Assembly: GCA_036268425.1 (NCBI GenBank)
Contig: DATAUE010000065.1
Coordinates: 41,134-105,133 of the forward strand
Origin: DATARH01 sp036268425
GTDB taxonomy: Bacteria; Pseudomonadota; Alphaproteobacteria; ATCC43930; CGMCC-115725
Direction of reading: 5' to 3'
DNA: 64,000 nt
Position numbers and translations under genes: made by a program. The first letter of the stretch is position 1; every line of letters starts with the position of its first letter. Below the pieces are notes generated by a model. That model was not told the DNA's origin, did not search any database, and saw only the letters and a list, made by a program, of their open reading frames with translations. This document shows, piece by piece, positions 51,756 to 59,709 of the stretch.

Positions 51756-52360
51756 CTGCCGGCCAGTTCCGGCAATCTTCGATCGATCCAACTCTGCGCC
51801 AGATCGAGCGCGCGGGCGACCGCCTCGGGGCCGCGACTCATGCCTTCGAGGCGCAGGAAGTCGATGCGGCTGATGCCGATCGTCTCGAAGATCGTCTTGA
51901 CGTAATCGGTCAGGAAATCGGGCTGGACAGGGGGGATCGTGACGTAGCCGCCATGCGCGCTGACGACGATCAACGGCCGGTCGCGCAACATCCCGATCTT
52001 ACCCTGCGGCGTTGAACGGAAGGTGCGGCGGATTCGTACGATATGGTCGATCCACGCCTTCAGCGATGAGGGCACCGTGAAATTGTTGACCGGCGTGCCG
52101 ATCACCACGAAATCCGCGGCCTCAAGCTCCGCGATATACCGTTCCGACAAGGCGAACCGCGGATCGTCGTCGGGGGTCGGCGACAGGATCGCCTCATACA
52201 AATCGACATCGGGATGCGGCGGCGGCTCGGCCACAAGATCGCGCGTGACAATGCGGGCGCCAGGGTGTCGCGCCACCAGCCCGGCAACCACATCGCGCGC
52301 GACGCGCCGGCTGAACGCTTGCGGCCGCGGACTGACGAGGATTTGCAGGATCGTTGTAAT
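51752..52360 (-). CDS. azoR: FMN-dependent NADH-azoreductase, full-length frame starting at ATT
   Basis: A 202-residue flavodoxin-fold enzyme that reduces azo dyes and quinones with NADH. The frame contains ILQILVSPRPQAFSRRVARDVV (first strand and phosphate loop), YIAELEAADFVVIGTPVNNFTVPSSLKAWIDHIVR (FMN site) and LIVVSAHGGYV. Conventional start codons do not reach the first strand: the nearest GTG (52291) removes 23 residues that include it. A perfect AAGGAGG stands five bases before an ATT codon at 52360, which gives the usual family length of about 200. So either ATT is used, as in infC, or an ATG has mutated to ATT, or the base is a sequence error. It converges with crcB. Confidence 0.82.
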   Translation of the reverse strand: MTTILQILVSPRPQAFSRRVARDVVAGLVARHPGARIVTRDLVAEPPPHPDVDLYEAILSPTPDDDPRFALSERYIAELEAADFVVIGTPVNNFTVPSSLKAWIDHIVRIRRTFRSTPQGKIGMLRDRPLIVVSAHGGYVTIPPVQPDFLTDYVKTIFETIGISRIDFLRLEGMSRGPEAVARALDLAQSWIDRRLPELAGS

Positions 52361-52373
52361 GGCCGCCTCCTTG

Positions 52374-52762
52374 TGCTCTATCTTGTCGCGATGCGCCGCT
52401 CAACTTACTGAAAATATTATCGTTTTCGACCGTTCGGGTGTGGCCGAATAGGCTCGGGACGCCGCACCTTGCAACAACATGCCGCACACGATCCGCGCCC
52501 CTAATCTTCCTTGAAGGAAACCGATGCGCCTCAATGGCGCCATTGTTCGCGGTCTGCCCCACGATCTGCAATCCGAAAACGTGCCGACCCAGGATGCCGA
52601 TGAGGACAAAACACCATCGAAGCGACTGCGGCGACACTCTTCGCGTTCTGGAGCCAGCGCGGCGAAAAGGGCGGTTTCGCGGCTTTTACCGCTCGCAGAT
52701 GGAGCTCGTCATCGATGCCGTGAAAACGAAACTAGTATGAACGATCGGAAATCATATAGTAG
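52374..52762. other. Region without a supportable intact gene
   Basis: About 390 bases upstream of the azoreductase. The right part is GC-rich and holds several short frames. One at 52524 (plus) has GAAGGAAACCG before an ATG but reads as low-complexity basic sequence. Joining neighbouring frames gives LFAFWSQRGEKGGFAAF followed by YRSQMELVIDAVKTKLV with a stop at 52738-52740. This could be the end of a frameshifted, unrecognised gene. A weak palindrome (GAAAA-N8-TTTTC, 52410-52427) lies 50 bases before the azoreductase start and may bind its regulator. Base composition falls sharply from about 52740 onwards. Confidence 0.4.
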
Positions 52763-53287
52763 CTACTTGCACAGCTCCGCTAATGCTATATCGGTCAAAC
52801 ATATTCTGGTCGATCTAAACGCGAGAAGATATTTATCCCATTCAACATCAGGAACTGATTCATCGTCTCTTTCTTTTTTGATTTGATTTTCAAAATCTGT
52901 GAAAATTGATCGAAAATCCGCCGAGGCAAATAAGAAATTTCCCGCAAATGACCGTTGAGCTTTAGCGTAATTCTTCCACATGTCGATTTTCAGTTTAGCG
53001 AGACGCTCGCTGTTCCAAAATTCTAGGTAGTCACCACCACTAAAACCATCCGATATCCACTCGCACAAACGCTCTGCACTAACAATATGCGCAATAATTT
53101 CGCTATATATCTGTCGTTTCGTTTCCCATTCTTTTTCTCGGAAAAAGCGTCCATGCGACAAATAACTATTGAGATAAGCGCCTACTGCCACGCTTATGAG
53201 CGTTATCGTCGCGGCGATGATCGGTATAACCCAACTCATATTTCTCATTAAGCCAATATTGGCGATTCCCCACGTGCATGTGAACAT
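52763..53287 (-). CDS. AT-rich membrane-anchored protein, unknown function
   Basis: A 174-residue protein with one membrane helix near the N terminus (SWVIPIIAATITLISVAVGAYL, residues about 18-40), then a cytoplasmic helical domain rich in Lys, Glu and Trp (REKEWETKRQIYSEIIAHIVSAERLCEWISDG, LKIDMWKNYAKAQRSF). The start has AGGAA six bases upstream. Codon use and base composition are clearly more AT-rich than those of neighbours. No domain recognised. Proteins of this shape are often found on islands. It lies next to the FecR-domain gene, which is also AT-rich. Confidence 0.6.
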   Translation of the reverse strand: MFTCTWGIANIGLMRNMSWVIPIIAATITLISVAVGAYLNSYLSHGRFFREKEWETKRQIYSEIIAHIVSAERLCEWISDGFSGGDYLEFWNSERLAKLKIDMWKNYAKAQRSFAGNFLFASADFRSIFTDFENQIKKERDDESVPDVEWDKYLLAFRSTRICLTDIALAELCK

Positions 53288-53434
53288 ATGATGTTCCTAA
53301 GGCCACCAATTATCATACCGGGAACGCGGTCTTGCAGCGCGCGAATTTGACCTAAAAAACAGCCGCTCGGAACGAGCACCGAGCAATTCGCCAGTATTAA
53401 CAGCCAACCCGCTGAACTTCATCGCAAGCTGGGT

Positions 53435-54094
53435 TCAGCGCAAGAGCGCGTCCATTTGCGCGACGGCCGGGATAGGTACTGATTGTTGGGGGACGCTCGG
53501 CGAGCCTTGCGGCGATCCAATATATGTCATTTGGCCTGCGCGTACGACCTGCGTCACGCCTTGGTGACAGGCGACATAAATCACGCCGCTCTCGACGGAA
53601 ATATATTCGGCACCGCTTTGGAGGATATAAACCGTGAATGCTGTACCGCGCACACCAATAGTGGCGGCTGGAGTGGTTATTTTAACGTCTTCCTTTGATA
53701 ACTTGCCACCGACAAATCGGAACACGCCTCTTACTAAAGAAATAGATACTGCTTTGGCATTTTGATTTGGATTGTAAATAAAATTGTCGAGTTTTAGCCA
53801 AGACGTTGGGCCGATCGAAAGTTGGCTGTTATCCTTGAAGATCACGCGGGATGCGCTGCTCTCGGCGGTAACGACGGTTTCATTATGAAAAATATCCAGC
53901 CCAGCATGCCACCATCGCGCCTGCTTTGTTTCTTCAGGGGTGCCGTAGACAGAGTTCACCACTTGAGCAGTCTCACCGATGTCTATCTCGGAGGTTTCTC
54001 CATTCGCTTGGGGGGAAATGACCGCGGAAATAGCGATCATCATGCCTGCGAGCGGACAAAGTCCTCCCCATGTAAATATTTGCCGGCCTAGCAT
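53435..54094 (-). CDS. FecR-domain periplasmic protein
   Basis: A 219-residue protein; the start at 54094 (MLGRQIFTW) follows GGAGAG, with another ATG four codons upstream. A signal peptide (LAGMMIAISAVISPQANG) precedes a FecR domain: VVTAESSASRVIFKDNSQLSIGPTSWLKLDNF, then SLVRGVFRFVGGKLSKEDVKITTPAATIGVRGTAFTVY, the characteristic pattern. The end is Pro/Ser-rich. Unlike classical FecR there is no N-terminal anti-sigma part or membrane-spanning signal relay, and no sigma factor or TonB receptor is nearby. Stand-alone FecR proteins are often linked to adenylate cyclases, adhesins or CHASE2 sensors. The gene is AT-rich in its middle, unlike its surroundings. Confidence 0.8.
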   Translation of the reverse strand: MLGRQIFTWGGLCPLAGMMIAISAVISPQANGETSEIDIGETAQVVNSVYGTPEETKQARWWHAGLDIFHNETVVTAESSASRVIFKDNSQLSIGPTSWLKLDNFIYNPNQNAKAVSISLVRGVFRFVGGKLSKEDVKITTPAATIGVRGTAFTVYILQSGAEYISVESGVIYVACHQGVTQVVRAGQMTYIGSPQGSPSVPQQSVPIPAVAQMDALLR

Positions 54095-54106
54095 CCGTCT
54101 CTCCAT

Positions 54107-54271
54107 TCAACTTTTAGGAGAATACTCCGGACAAAAATACGCGCAATACCGTGCGTGAGCTTCAGGAGTTAATCGCATCCCGACAGTCGCGCTCATCGAC
54201 GATGCGGCCGAGATCGTCGAGATGTATCGCGTGATACAATAGCGGCAGAGCCCCTACATACGGGAGCCATT
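54107..54271. other. Decayed coding DNA upstream of the DUF1640 pseudogene
   Basis: At 54174-54242 (plus) a short open stretch reads RIPTVALIDDAAEIVEMYRVIQ before a TAG. It looks like the C-terminal end of a real protein, because its codon use is good and there is no start. It was not recognised. A 6-bp stem (TGTATC-GCGT-GATACA) lies at its end. The rest of the interval holds the FecR upstream region. Confidence 0.35.
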
Positions 54272-54484
54272 ATGGTGTTCGCGTTCGACAGCCTAAGGCT
54301 ACGCCAAAAGCTTCGGGATGCCGGATACCCCCGGAGAAGCTGAGGCAGCGCGGGAGTTCATCATGGCTGAGCAAGGAAGACCTGGGCCTTGTGCTCGACA
54401 ACCTCACACTACGCCGTCCGCGTGGGCGTGATGCTCGCCGCCGGCCTATCCGTCCTCGCTGCCGTCCAACGGCTTCATCCCTAG
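54272..54484 (+). pseudogene. Frameshifted DUF1640 (CCDC90-like coiled-coil) protein gene
   Basis: A ribosome site (GGGAG) and ATG at 54272 open a frame reading MVFAFDSLRLRQKLRDAGYP, the normal DUF1640 N terminus. The next family block, PGEAEAAREFIMAE, is in the +1 frame; SKEDLGLVLDNLTLR is in a third; and the membrane anchor VRVGVMLAAGLSVLAAVQRLHP, ending at TAG 54482-54484, is in another. Order and spacing are those of intact DUF1640 proteins (about 75-100 residues, a coiled coil with a C-terminal membrane helix, often near toxin-antitoxin or mobile genes). At least three small indels have destroyed it. The family call rests on motif recognition. Confidence 0.7.
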
Positions 54485-54505
54485 CGGGCTCATGAGCCGC
54501 TTTTT
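54483..54505 (+). terminator. Rho-independent terminator of the DUF1640 pseudogene
   Basis: AGCGGGCTC-AT-GAGCCGCT forms a strong stem (one bulged G), followed at once by TTTTT. It begins at the stop codon of the decayed gene, so the transcription unit is still recognisable. Confidence 0.7.
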
Positions 54506-54550
54506 CTATGCCGACCGAGCCGGAACCGCTGCCGGCACGAAACCATACGT

Positions 54551-54623
54551 CCCGGGCTTGGCCGGAGCATCCACACTTCGTCATAGTAACCAAATGGTTC
54601 GTGGATGGCCGGGTCAAGCCCCG
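54551..54623. repeat. REP-like imperfect inverted repeat
   Basis: CCCGGGCTTGGCCGG-AGCATCCAC (54551-54574) is the imperfect complement of GTGGATGGCCGGGTCAAGCCC (54601-54621), with a 26-base middle. The GATGGCCGGGTCAAGCCC half resembles dispersed palindromes found between genes of alphaproteobacteria. It lies 21 bases from the end of the monooxygenase gene (minus) and could serve as its terminator or mRNA stabiliser. Confidence 0.5.
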
Positions 54624-54643
54624 CGAAGGCGGATAAGGGGATG

Positions 54644-55660
54644 TCAGGCGAAGGCTGGCATTACCTCGCGCGCAAAGGTGCGCAGATGTTCGCGGGAGCC
54701 CGCGAAATCCATCACCATGACGTATTCGAGGCCGCCTTCCTGCAAGCGCTTCAGCCGGCGGATGATCTCGTCGGGCCGGCCGATCAGCGCGTCGCGCTCG
54801 GTCAGCTCGTCCATTTCCCGGCGCGACATCATTTTGCGCGGACGCCCGAGGGTCGGCGTATCGCCGGTCGGCGACAGCGACAGCGATTGCACATTGGCCA
54901 TGAACTTGGCACGCAGCTCGCGCGCCTTTTCACGCTCGTCGTCATTCATTGCGATGTGCAGCGCGCGGGTGCAGCCGACCGTCGCGGGGTCGAACACGCG
55001 GCCCTGCGCCTCGATGGCGCGGCGATAAATCGAGATGCCCTCGGCGACGGTTTCCGGACCGCCGCCCTGGCCCAGCAGCAGGTTGAAGCCGCTATCGGCG
55101 GCAAAACGAATCGAATTCGGGCTTGCTGCGCCGATCCACAGCGGCGGATGCGGCTTCTGCACTGGCGCCGGCTCGATCACGACATCCTCATAATCCCAGT
55201 ATTTGCCGTGATGCGAAAAGCGCCCTTCGCTGGTCCACGCCTTGCGCAGAAACGCGACCGTCTCGTGATAGCGCTCCTCGGCCTCCTGCATCGGAATGCA
55301 GAAGCCGTGAAACTCGCCCCAGCGATAGCCCTTGCCGACGCCAAAATCGAACCGCCCGTTCGACAGCAGATCGAGCGTCGCGGCCTGCTCTGCAAGCAGC
55401 GCCGGGTTGTGCCACGGCAGCACCAGCACGGCGGTGCCGAGCCGCAGCGTTGTTGTCTTGGCGGCAAGGTAAGTCAGAAAATTCAGCGTCGACGACACCT
55501 GGCCAAAGCCGGTGAAATGATGCTCGACGAGGAACACGCTGTGATAGCCGAGCGCCTCGGCCTCGCAGATGTAATCGATGTAGTCGGTATAGATCCGGCT
55601 GTCGCTGGCCTGCTCATCACCGGCATCGGTACGCGCGCCGCCAAACAATCCAAATTTCAC
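54644..55660 (-). CDS. LLM-class flavin-dependent monooxygenase
   Basis: A 338-residue member of the bacterial luciferase family. The start is GTG at 55660 with AGGAGGA upstream. Motifs: MKFGLFGGAR, EAEALGYHSVFLVEHHFTGFGQ, TTTLRLGTAVLVLPWHNPALLAEQAATLDLLSNGRFDFGVGKGYRWGEFHGF (flavin-binding), PPLWIGAASPNSIRFAADSGFNLLLGQ and LIGRPDEIIRRLKRLQEGGLEYVMV. It uses reduced flavin from a separate reductase. Its nearest upstream DNA is the relic of a second family member. Substrate unknown. Confidence 0.88.
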   Translation of the reverse strand: MKFGLFGGARTDAGDEQASDSRIYTDYIDYICEAEALGYHSVFLVEHHFTGFGQVSSTLNFLTYLAAKTTTLRLGTAVLVLPWHNPALLAEQAATLDLLSNGRFDFGVGKGYRWGEFHGFCIPMQEAEERYHETVAFLRKAWTSEGRFSHHGKYWDYEDVVIEPAPVQKPHPPLWIGAASPNSIRFAADSGFNLLLGQGGGPETVAEGISIYRRAIEAQGRVFDPATVGCTRALHIAMNDDEREKARELRAKFMANVQSLSLSPTGDTPTLGRPRKMMSRREMDELTERDALIGRPDEIIRRLKRLQEGGLEYVMVMDFAGSREHLRTFAREVMPAFA

Positions 55661-55689
55661 GCTGATCCTCCTGTTAAGGCGGCACCGCC

Positions 55690-55833
55690 GTTGCGGCTAT
55701 GATCGTAAACCCAGCGCGCGCCGGCAAGGGCATCGGCGCACCGCCACGCTGTCCGGGGTGCCGACGATGACATCAAGTCGACCGTCGCGGCCTCCTCGGC
55801 GAGGCGCAGCGGATGGCACAGCGGCCGAATCAA
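55690..55833 (-). pseudogene. Internally deleted relic of an LLM-class monooxygenase
   Basis: Immediately upstream of the intact monooxygenase, the minus strand reads LIRPLCHPLRLAEEAATVDL, the flavin-site segment of the luciferase family. A shift of frame then gives DVIVGTPDSVA, the C-terminal segment of the same family, followed by ALAGARWVY in a third frame. About 150 or more intermediate residues are missing. The relic overlaps the stop codon of the aldo/keto reductase gene. It shows that two related monooxygenases once lay side by side. Confidence 0.6.
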
Positions 55834-56807
55834 ATGCCGAGCCGGGCCAGATGGCCGGCCGGGTAGCGCAACCCTTCCGCAATACCGGGAGCAAAAACAT
55901 GCTCCAGCACGTCTTCGCTGTCGGCCGATACGCGGACATCCGCCGCCGCGGCGTTCTCTTCGAGCCGGTGCAGGTGGCTCGTGCCGGGGATCGGGACGAT
56001 CCAAGGCTTGCGCGACAGCAGCCACGCGATCGCCAGTTGCGCCGGCGTGCAGCGCTCGGCGGCGGCAAGCGCTTTGAGTTCTTCAACCAGCGCCAGATTC
56101 TTCTGCAGATTGTCACCCTGGAAGCGCGGCATGTTGCGGCGCGCATCGCCTTCGCGCAGGCCGTCGAGATTGGTGACGTTGCCGGTCAACATGCCGCGGC
56201 CGAGCGGGCTGTACGCGACAAACCCGATGCCGAGTTCCTCGCACAACGGCAGGATGTCGGCTTCGACATCGCGCGACCACAGCGAATATTCGGTCTGCAC
56301 CGCGGCGATCGGATGTACCGCATGCGCCCGCCGGATCGTCTCGGCGCCCGCCTCGCAGATGCCGAGATGGCGCACCTTGCCTTGTTGCACGAGATCGCTC
56401 ATCGCCCCGACCGTGTCCTCGATCGGCACCTGCGGATCGACGCGATGGATGTAATAGAGGTCGATCACATCGGTTTCGAGCCGCGCCAGGCTCTTGTCGC
56501 AGGCCGCGCGCAGGTATTCCGGCCGGCCATCGGCAAAGCGCGGGTTGCCGAGCAGGCCGACATTGCCGAACTTGCTGGCGATCACATAGCCCTGCCGCCG
56601 GCCTTTGACGGCGCGGGCAATCAGTTCCTCATTGCGGCCGGCGCCGTACCCGTCGGAGCTGTCGAGGAAATCGACGCCGAGTTCGCGCGCCCGGTGCAGC
56701 GTCGCGATGGCCGCGTCGGGATCGGGCTGGTCATAAAACGGCGTCATCGTTGCGCAGCCGAGTCCGACCGCCGACACCTCCAATGCTCCGAGCTTGCGTC
56801 GCTGCAT
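55830..56807 (-). CDS. Aldo/keto reductase (YajO/general stress protein 69-like)
   Basis: A 325-residue NADPH-dependent oxidoreductase of the larger AKR branch. LGALEVSAVGLGCATMTPFYD leads to GVDFLDSSDGYGAGRNEELIA (catalytic Asp and Tyr), YVIASKFGNVG (Lys), VIDLYYIHRVDPQVPIEDTVGAM (His), VRHLGICEAGAE, QTEYSLWSRDVEADILPLCEELGIGFVAYSPLGRGMLTG and IVPIPGTSHLHRLEENAAA. The tetrad is complete; the Ser in DSSDGYG replaces the more usual Ala/Thr. It reduces a carbonyl compound in the cytoplasm. Its start is 86 bases from the divergent CMD gene. Confidence 0.9.
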   Translation of the reverse strand: MQRRKLGALEVSAVGLGCATMTPFYDQPDPDAAIATLHRARELGVDFLDSSDGYGAGRNEELIARAVKGRRQGYVIASKFGNVGLLGNPRFADGRPEYLRAACDKSLARLETDVIDLYYIHRVDPQVPIEDTVGAMSDLVQQGKVRHLGICEAGAETIRRAHAVHPIAAVQTEYSLWSRDVEADILPLCEELGIGFVAYSPLGRGMLTGNVTNLDGLREGDARRNMPRFQGDNLQKNLALVEELKALAAAERCTPAQLAIAWLLSRKPWIVPIPGTSHLHRLEENAAAADVRVSADSEDVLEHVFAPGIAEGLRYPAGHLARLGI

Positions 56808-56893
56808 ACGTCATTCCTCCCTGGCTGCCCCTTGGAAGCCGCGCGCGGCACAGTATGATCGCGCGCGAATTATGCCAACTCGGGAGAGCCGCC

Positions 56894-57442
56894 ATGCCGC
56901 GCTATCAACAGGTCGAAGAAAGCCAACTCGATGCCGAGCAACGCCGGATCTACAATGATTGCAAGGCCGGCCCGCGCGGCGCCGTGCCGCCGCCGGTGCA
57001 TGTCTGGCTGAAAAGCCCCGGCCTCGCCGACCATGCCCACAAGGTCGGCGGCCATGTCCGATTTGGCACGCCGTTCACGCCAAAGCAGACCGAGATCGCG
57101 ATCCTGGTGACCGCCCGCTACTGGACGGCGCAGTTCGAATGGGCCGCGCATGTCCGCCTCGCGCTGCAGGCCGGCCTGACGCAGGACATCATCGACGCCA
57201 TCGCGGAGCGCAAAACCCCGCATTTCACCGATCCCGACGACCAGCTCGTCTATGATTTTGCGCATAGCTACTACCAGAACCACCGTATCGACGACGCCAC
57301 CTACGACCGGATGGTCAAGCGTTGGGGCGACAAGGGCATCGTCGATCTCGCCGGCCTTATCGGCTATTACTCGTTTGTCTCGGTAACGCTGAACGTCTTC
57401 GAGGTGCCAACGCCGGCGGGGGCGAAGTTGCTGGAGAAATAG
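56894..57442 (+). CDS. Carboxymuconolactone decarboxylase family protein without CxxC
   Basis: A 182-residue all-helical CMD-family protein; the start follows GGGAGAG. The core reads FTPKQTEIAILVTARYWTAQFEWAAHVRLALQAGLTQDIIDAIAERKTPHF, the usual pattern of gamma-carboxymuconolactone decarboxylases. The peroxidatic Cys pair of AhpD-type relatives is absent, so an alkyl-hydroperoxide role is unlikely. The later GIVDLAGLIGYYSFVSVTLNVFEVP matches. It may decarboxylate or bind an aromatic-ring-fission product. Substrate unknown. Confidence 0.85.
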   Translation: MPRYQQVEESQLDAEQRRIYNDCKAGPRGAVPPPVHVWLKSPGLADHAHKVGGHVRFGTPFTPKQTEIAILVTARYWTAQFEWAAHVRLALQAGLTQDIIDAIAERKTPHFTDPDDQLVYDFAHSYYQNHRIDDATYDRMVKRWGDKGIVDLAGLIGYYSFVSVTLNVFEVPTPAGAKLLEK

Positions 57443-57527
57443 CGAAACCAAGTGCCACGCTGCCCGGCAGCGTCAGCGGTATCGACGCCCTGTGCGGGCA
57501 GGGCACGCTCTTGCAGGCTGATTGGCA

Positions 57528-57554
57528 GGCTGGTTGACTGGCTGGCTGGTTGAC
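57528..57554. repeat. 16-bp-period direct repeat
   Basis: GGCTGGTTGAC occurs at 57528 and 57544, and a related GGCTGATTGG precedes it. Slippage product in the gap between convergent genes; no function visible. Confidence 0.5.
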
Positions 57555-57577
57555 GGAGCAGCTTTCGGCTCCTCCGT
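57553..57577. terminator. Hairpin between convergent genes
   Basis: ACGGAG and CTCCGT, with an inner GGAGC/GCTCC alternative, can form a stem between the CMD gene (+) and the molybdenum hydroxylase gene (-). No T run follows on either strand. Confidence 0.4.
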
Positions 57578-57591
57578 CCAACCTGGACCGA

Positions 57592-59709
57592 TTATGCTTT
57601 CAGTAACGCTTCCATGACCCGCTCACGGGTCAGCGGCAAGTCGCGCAGCCGCGTACCGAGCGCCCGCGCGACGGCGTTTCCGATCGCCGCGACGGTCGGG
57701 CCGCCCGAGGCTTCACCGATCCCCAGTGGCGGGTTGTCGGTCAGCGGGTCGATCAGTTCGACCTCGATTTCCGGCACCTCACTGAAGCGCAGCACCGGAT
57801 AGCTCTCCCAATCGCGCGAGCTGATCCCGGCGCTGTCGAGCCGCACGCCTTCCTTCAAGGCCCAGCTGATGCCCTGGATGATGCCGCCTTCGAGCTGGTT
57901 GATCGCCCCGTCGGGATTGACCACCAGCCCGCCATCGGCGGCGCACCAGCAACGCGTCACCCGGATGCTTTCCTCGACCTCGACATCGACGACGACCGCG
58001 GAATAAGCCGCGCGGTTCTTGTATTGCGCGAAGCCGATGCCACGACCGCGCCCGGTGCCGACCGGCATTCCAGCCTGCCAGCCGCTCATCCGCGCCACCG
58101 CCGCGACGACCGCTTTTGCCCGCGGGTCGGCGAGGATCGACAACCGGTATTCGAGCGGATCCTTGCCTGCTTTCTCGGCCAGTTCGTCCATCGCCGACTC
58201 GATCGCGAAGACGTTGATCGTTGCGCCAAGCCCGCGCAATGACGAGGTTCGCACCGGCGTCTCGGCGACCAAATGGTGCACGATGCGCTTGGCTGCGAAC
58301 GCGTAGAGCGGCTCGCCGTTGCGCGTGCCGCCGCCGCCATTAGCTTCCGGCGGATCGACGGCCGCCGGCGCCGGCGGCGGGTCGGGCAAGGCTTCAGCGG
58401 CCAGCAGGTTGCCGCCGCCGCCCGGCCGGCTCGAGTGCCGCCCGCTCCAGATTTCGGTGGTCCAGTCCGTCGGGTAGCTCGACCCGTCGAGCGCGGCGCG
58501 CACCGTCGTCACCATCGCCGGGCTGACCGGCTCAAAACCGAATTCCTCCTCCCGCCGCCACCGCACCCGCACCGGCTTGCCCGGCCGGCGCAAGGCAATC
58601 ACGGCCGCATCGGTCGCCGCATCGTCGGCGCCGTTATGGCCGTAACAGCCCGGCCCCTGCACGTGCTTCACCGAGATTGTCGCGGGATCGAGCTTCAGCG
58701 ACCGAGCCAATGCCGCCTTCAGCGGATAGACCCCTTGGCAATGCGTCCACACGGTCAGGTGGCCGTTTTCGTATAGCGCCAAGCCGCAGGACGGTCCGAT
58801 CGAGGCATGAGCGATATGCATCCGCGTGTAGGTCGCCTCATAGCGCTGCGGCGATGGTACGGTCGGTTCCGGCGGTCCGATCACCCGGTCGATCGACGGC
58901 CGCTGCAACAGCCAGCGCGCCTCTTCCTGATGGGGATTGATTGCGTCGATATTGTCCCAGGAGACATGCGACGGTGCTGTCGCGGCGACGCCTTCGACCA
59001 CGGTTTCGTCAGCACCAACAATCGCGACGAAGTTACCGTCGCGTACGATGTCGATCGGACCTTTTGCGGCCCGCCGGATCGCCGCTTCGTCGATGCCGGC
59101 GATCGTCGCACCACGCCGTGGCTGGCGCACCACACGGGCGTGCACCATGCCATCGAGCGTCATGTCATGGACAAACGCCGCGCCGCCAAACACCTTGTCG
59201 GCGAGGTCTACCCGCGGTGCATCCTGCCCGACGATGGCGTAATCAGCCGCCGGCTTGTTGGTAAAGCCCGCCGTCGCATCACGCTTGAGATCGACGAAAT
59301 CGGCCAGCGACCAGTAGTCATGCCCGGTCGGTGCGCCGCCACGCACGATCGCCCCGTCCCGCACCGTGAGGTCGACGCGCGGCAGCCCAAGGCGCTGCGC
59401 CGCCTCGTTGAGGAACAGGCCGCGCACCTCGGCGCAGGCGAGGCGCAAGGCGATGCTGCCGTACTGGATCGACTGGCTGCCCGAGGTGTAGCCCTCGTTC
59501 GGCGTCAGGTCGGTGTCGCCGGTCTGCAGCCGGATGCGGTCGAGCGCGACGTCGAGTTCTTCCGCCGCGACCTGCCGCATCGCGGTCAGCACCCCCTGCC
59601 CGATCTCGACTCGCCCGGTCGACACCGTCACCAGACCGGGCGCCGCAAACCGAACCCACTGGTCGAGGCGCGGATTGGTCGTTAGCAAGGCCGGCAAGGT
59701 CGAGTTCAT
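57592..59709 (-). CDS. Molybdopterin-binding large subunit of an isoquinoline-1-oxidoreductase-like hydroxylase
   Basis: A 705-residue protein of the xanthine oxidase family (IorB-like). The frame begins directly with the cofactor-binding repeat (TVSTGRVEIGQGVLTAMRQVAAEEL) and shows TGDTDLTPNEGYTSGSQSIQYGS, HVQGPGCYGHNGADDAATDAAV, RSSLRGLGA-like TSSLRGLGATINVFAIESAMDELA, and near the end GIGEASGGPTVAAIGNAVARALG with the catalytic Glu. These enzymes hydroxylate N-heterocycles or aldehydes with water at a Mo=S centre. It overlaps the small iron-sulfur subunit gene by 4 bp; there is no FAD subunit and no XdhC-type maturation gene here. Electrons probably go to a cytochrome. Substrate unknown. 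Confidence 0.9.
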   Translation of the reverse strand: MNSTLPALLTTNPRLDQWVRFAAPGLVTVSTGRVEIGQGVLTAMRQVAAEELDVALDRIRLQTGDTDLTPNEGYTSGSQSIQYGSIALRLACAEVRGLFLNEAAQRLGLPRVDLTVRDGAIVRGGAPTGHDYWSLADFVDLKRDATAGFTNKPAADYAIVGQDAPRVDLADKVFGGAAFVHDMTLDGMVHARVVRQPRRGATIAGIDEAAIRRAAKGPIDIVRDGNFVAIVGADETVVEGVAATAPSHVSWDNIDAINPHQEEARWLLQRPSIDRVIGPPEPTVPSPQRYEATYTRMHIAHASIGPSCGLALYENGHLTVWTHCQGVYPLKAALARSLKLDPATISVKHVQGPGCYGHNGADDAATDAAVIALRRPGKPVRVRWRREEEFGFEPVSPAMVTTVRAALDGSSYPTDWTTEIWSGRHSSRPGGGGNLLAAEALPDPPPAPAAVDPPEANGGGGTRNGEPLYAFAAKRIVHHLVAETPVRTSSLRGLGATINVFAIESAMDELAEKAGKDPLEYRLSILADPRAKAVVAAVARMSGWQAGMPVGTGRGRGIGFAQYKNRAAYSAVVVDVEVEESIRVTRCWCAADGGLVVNPDGAINQLEGGIIQGISWALKEGVRLDSAGISSRDWESYPVLRFSEVPEIEVELIDPLTDNPPLGIGEASGGPTVAAIGNAVARALGTRLRDLPLTRERVMEALLKA

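Noticed and set aside
52524..52886. 120-codon plus-strand frame with a good ribosome site
   Set aside because: The product is basic and Ser-rich with no recognisable domain, and the end runs antisense into the membrane-protein gene; kept only as part of the unassigned region.
54270..54617. 115-codon minus-strand frame
   Set aside because: Low-complexity Arg/Ser-rich sequence opposite the DUF1640 pseudogene, whose family blocks are clear on the plus strand.
55657..56025. 122-codon minus-strand frame as a gene
   Set aside because: Its first part is a shadow of the aldo/keto reductase and the rest belongs to the deleted monooxygenase relic.
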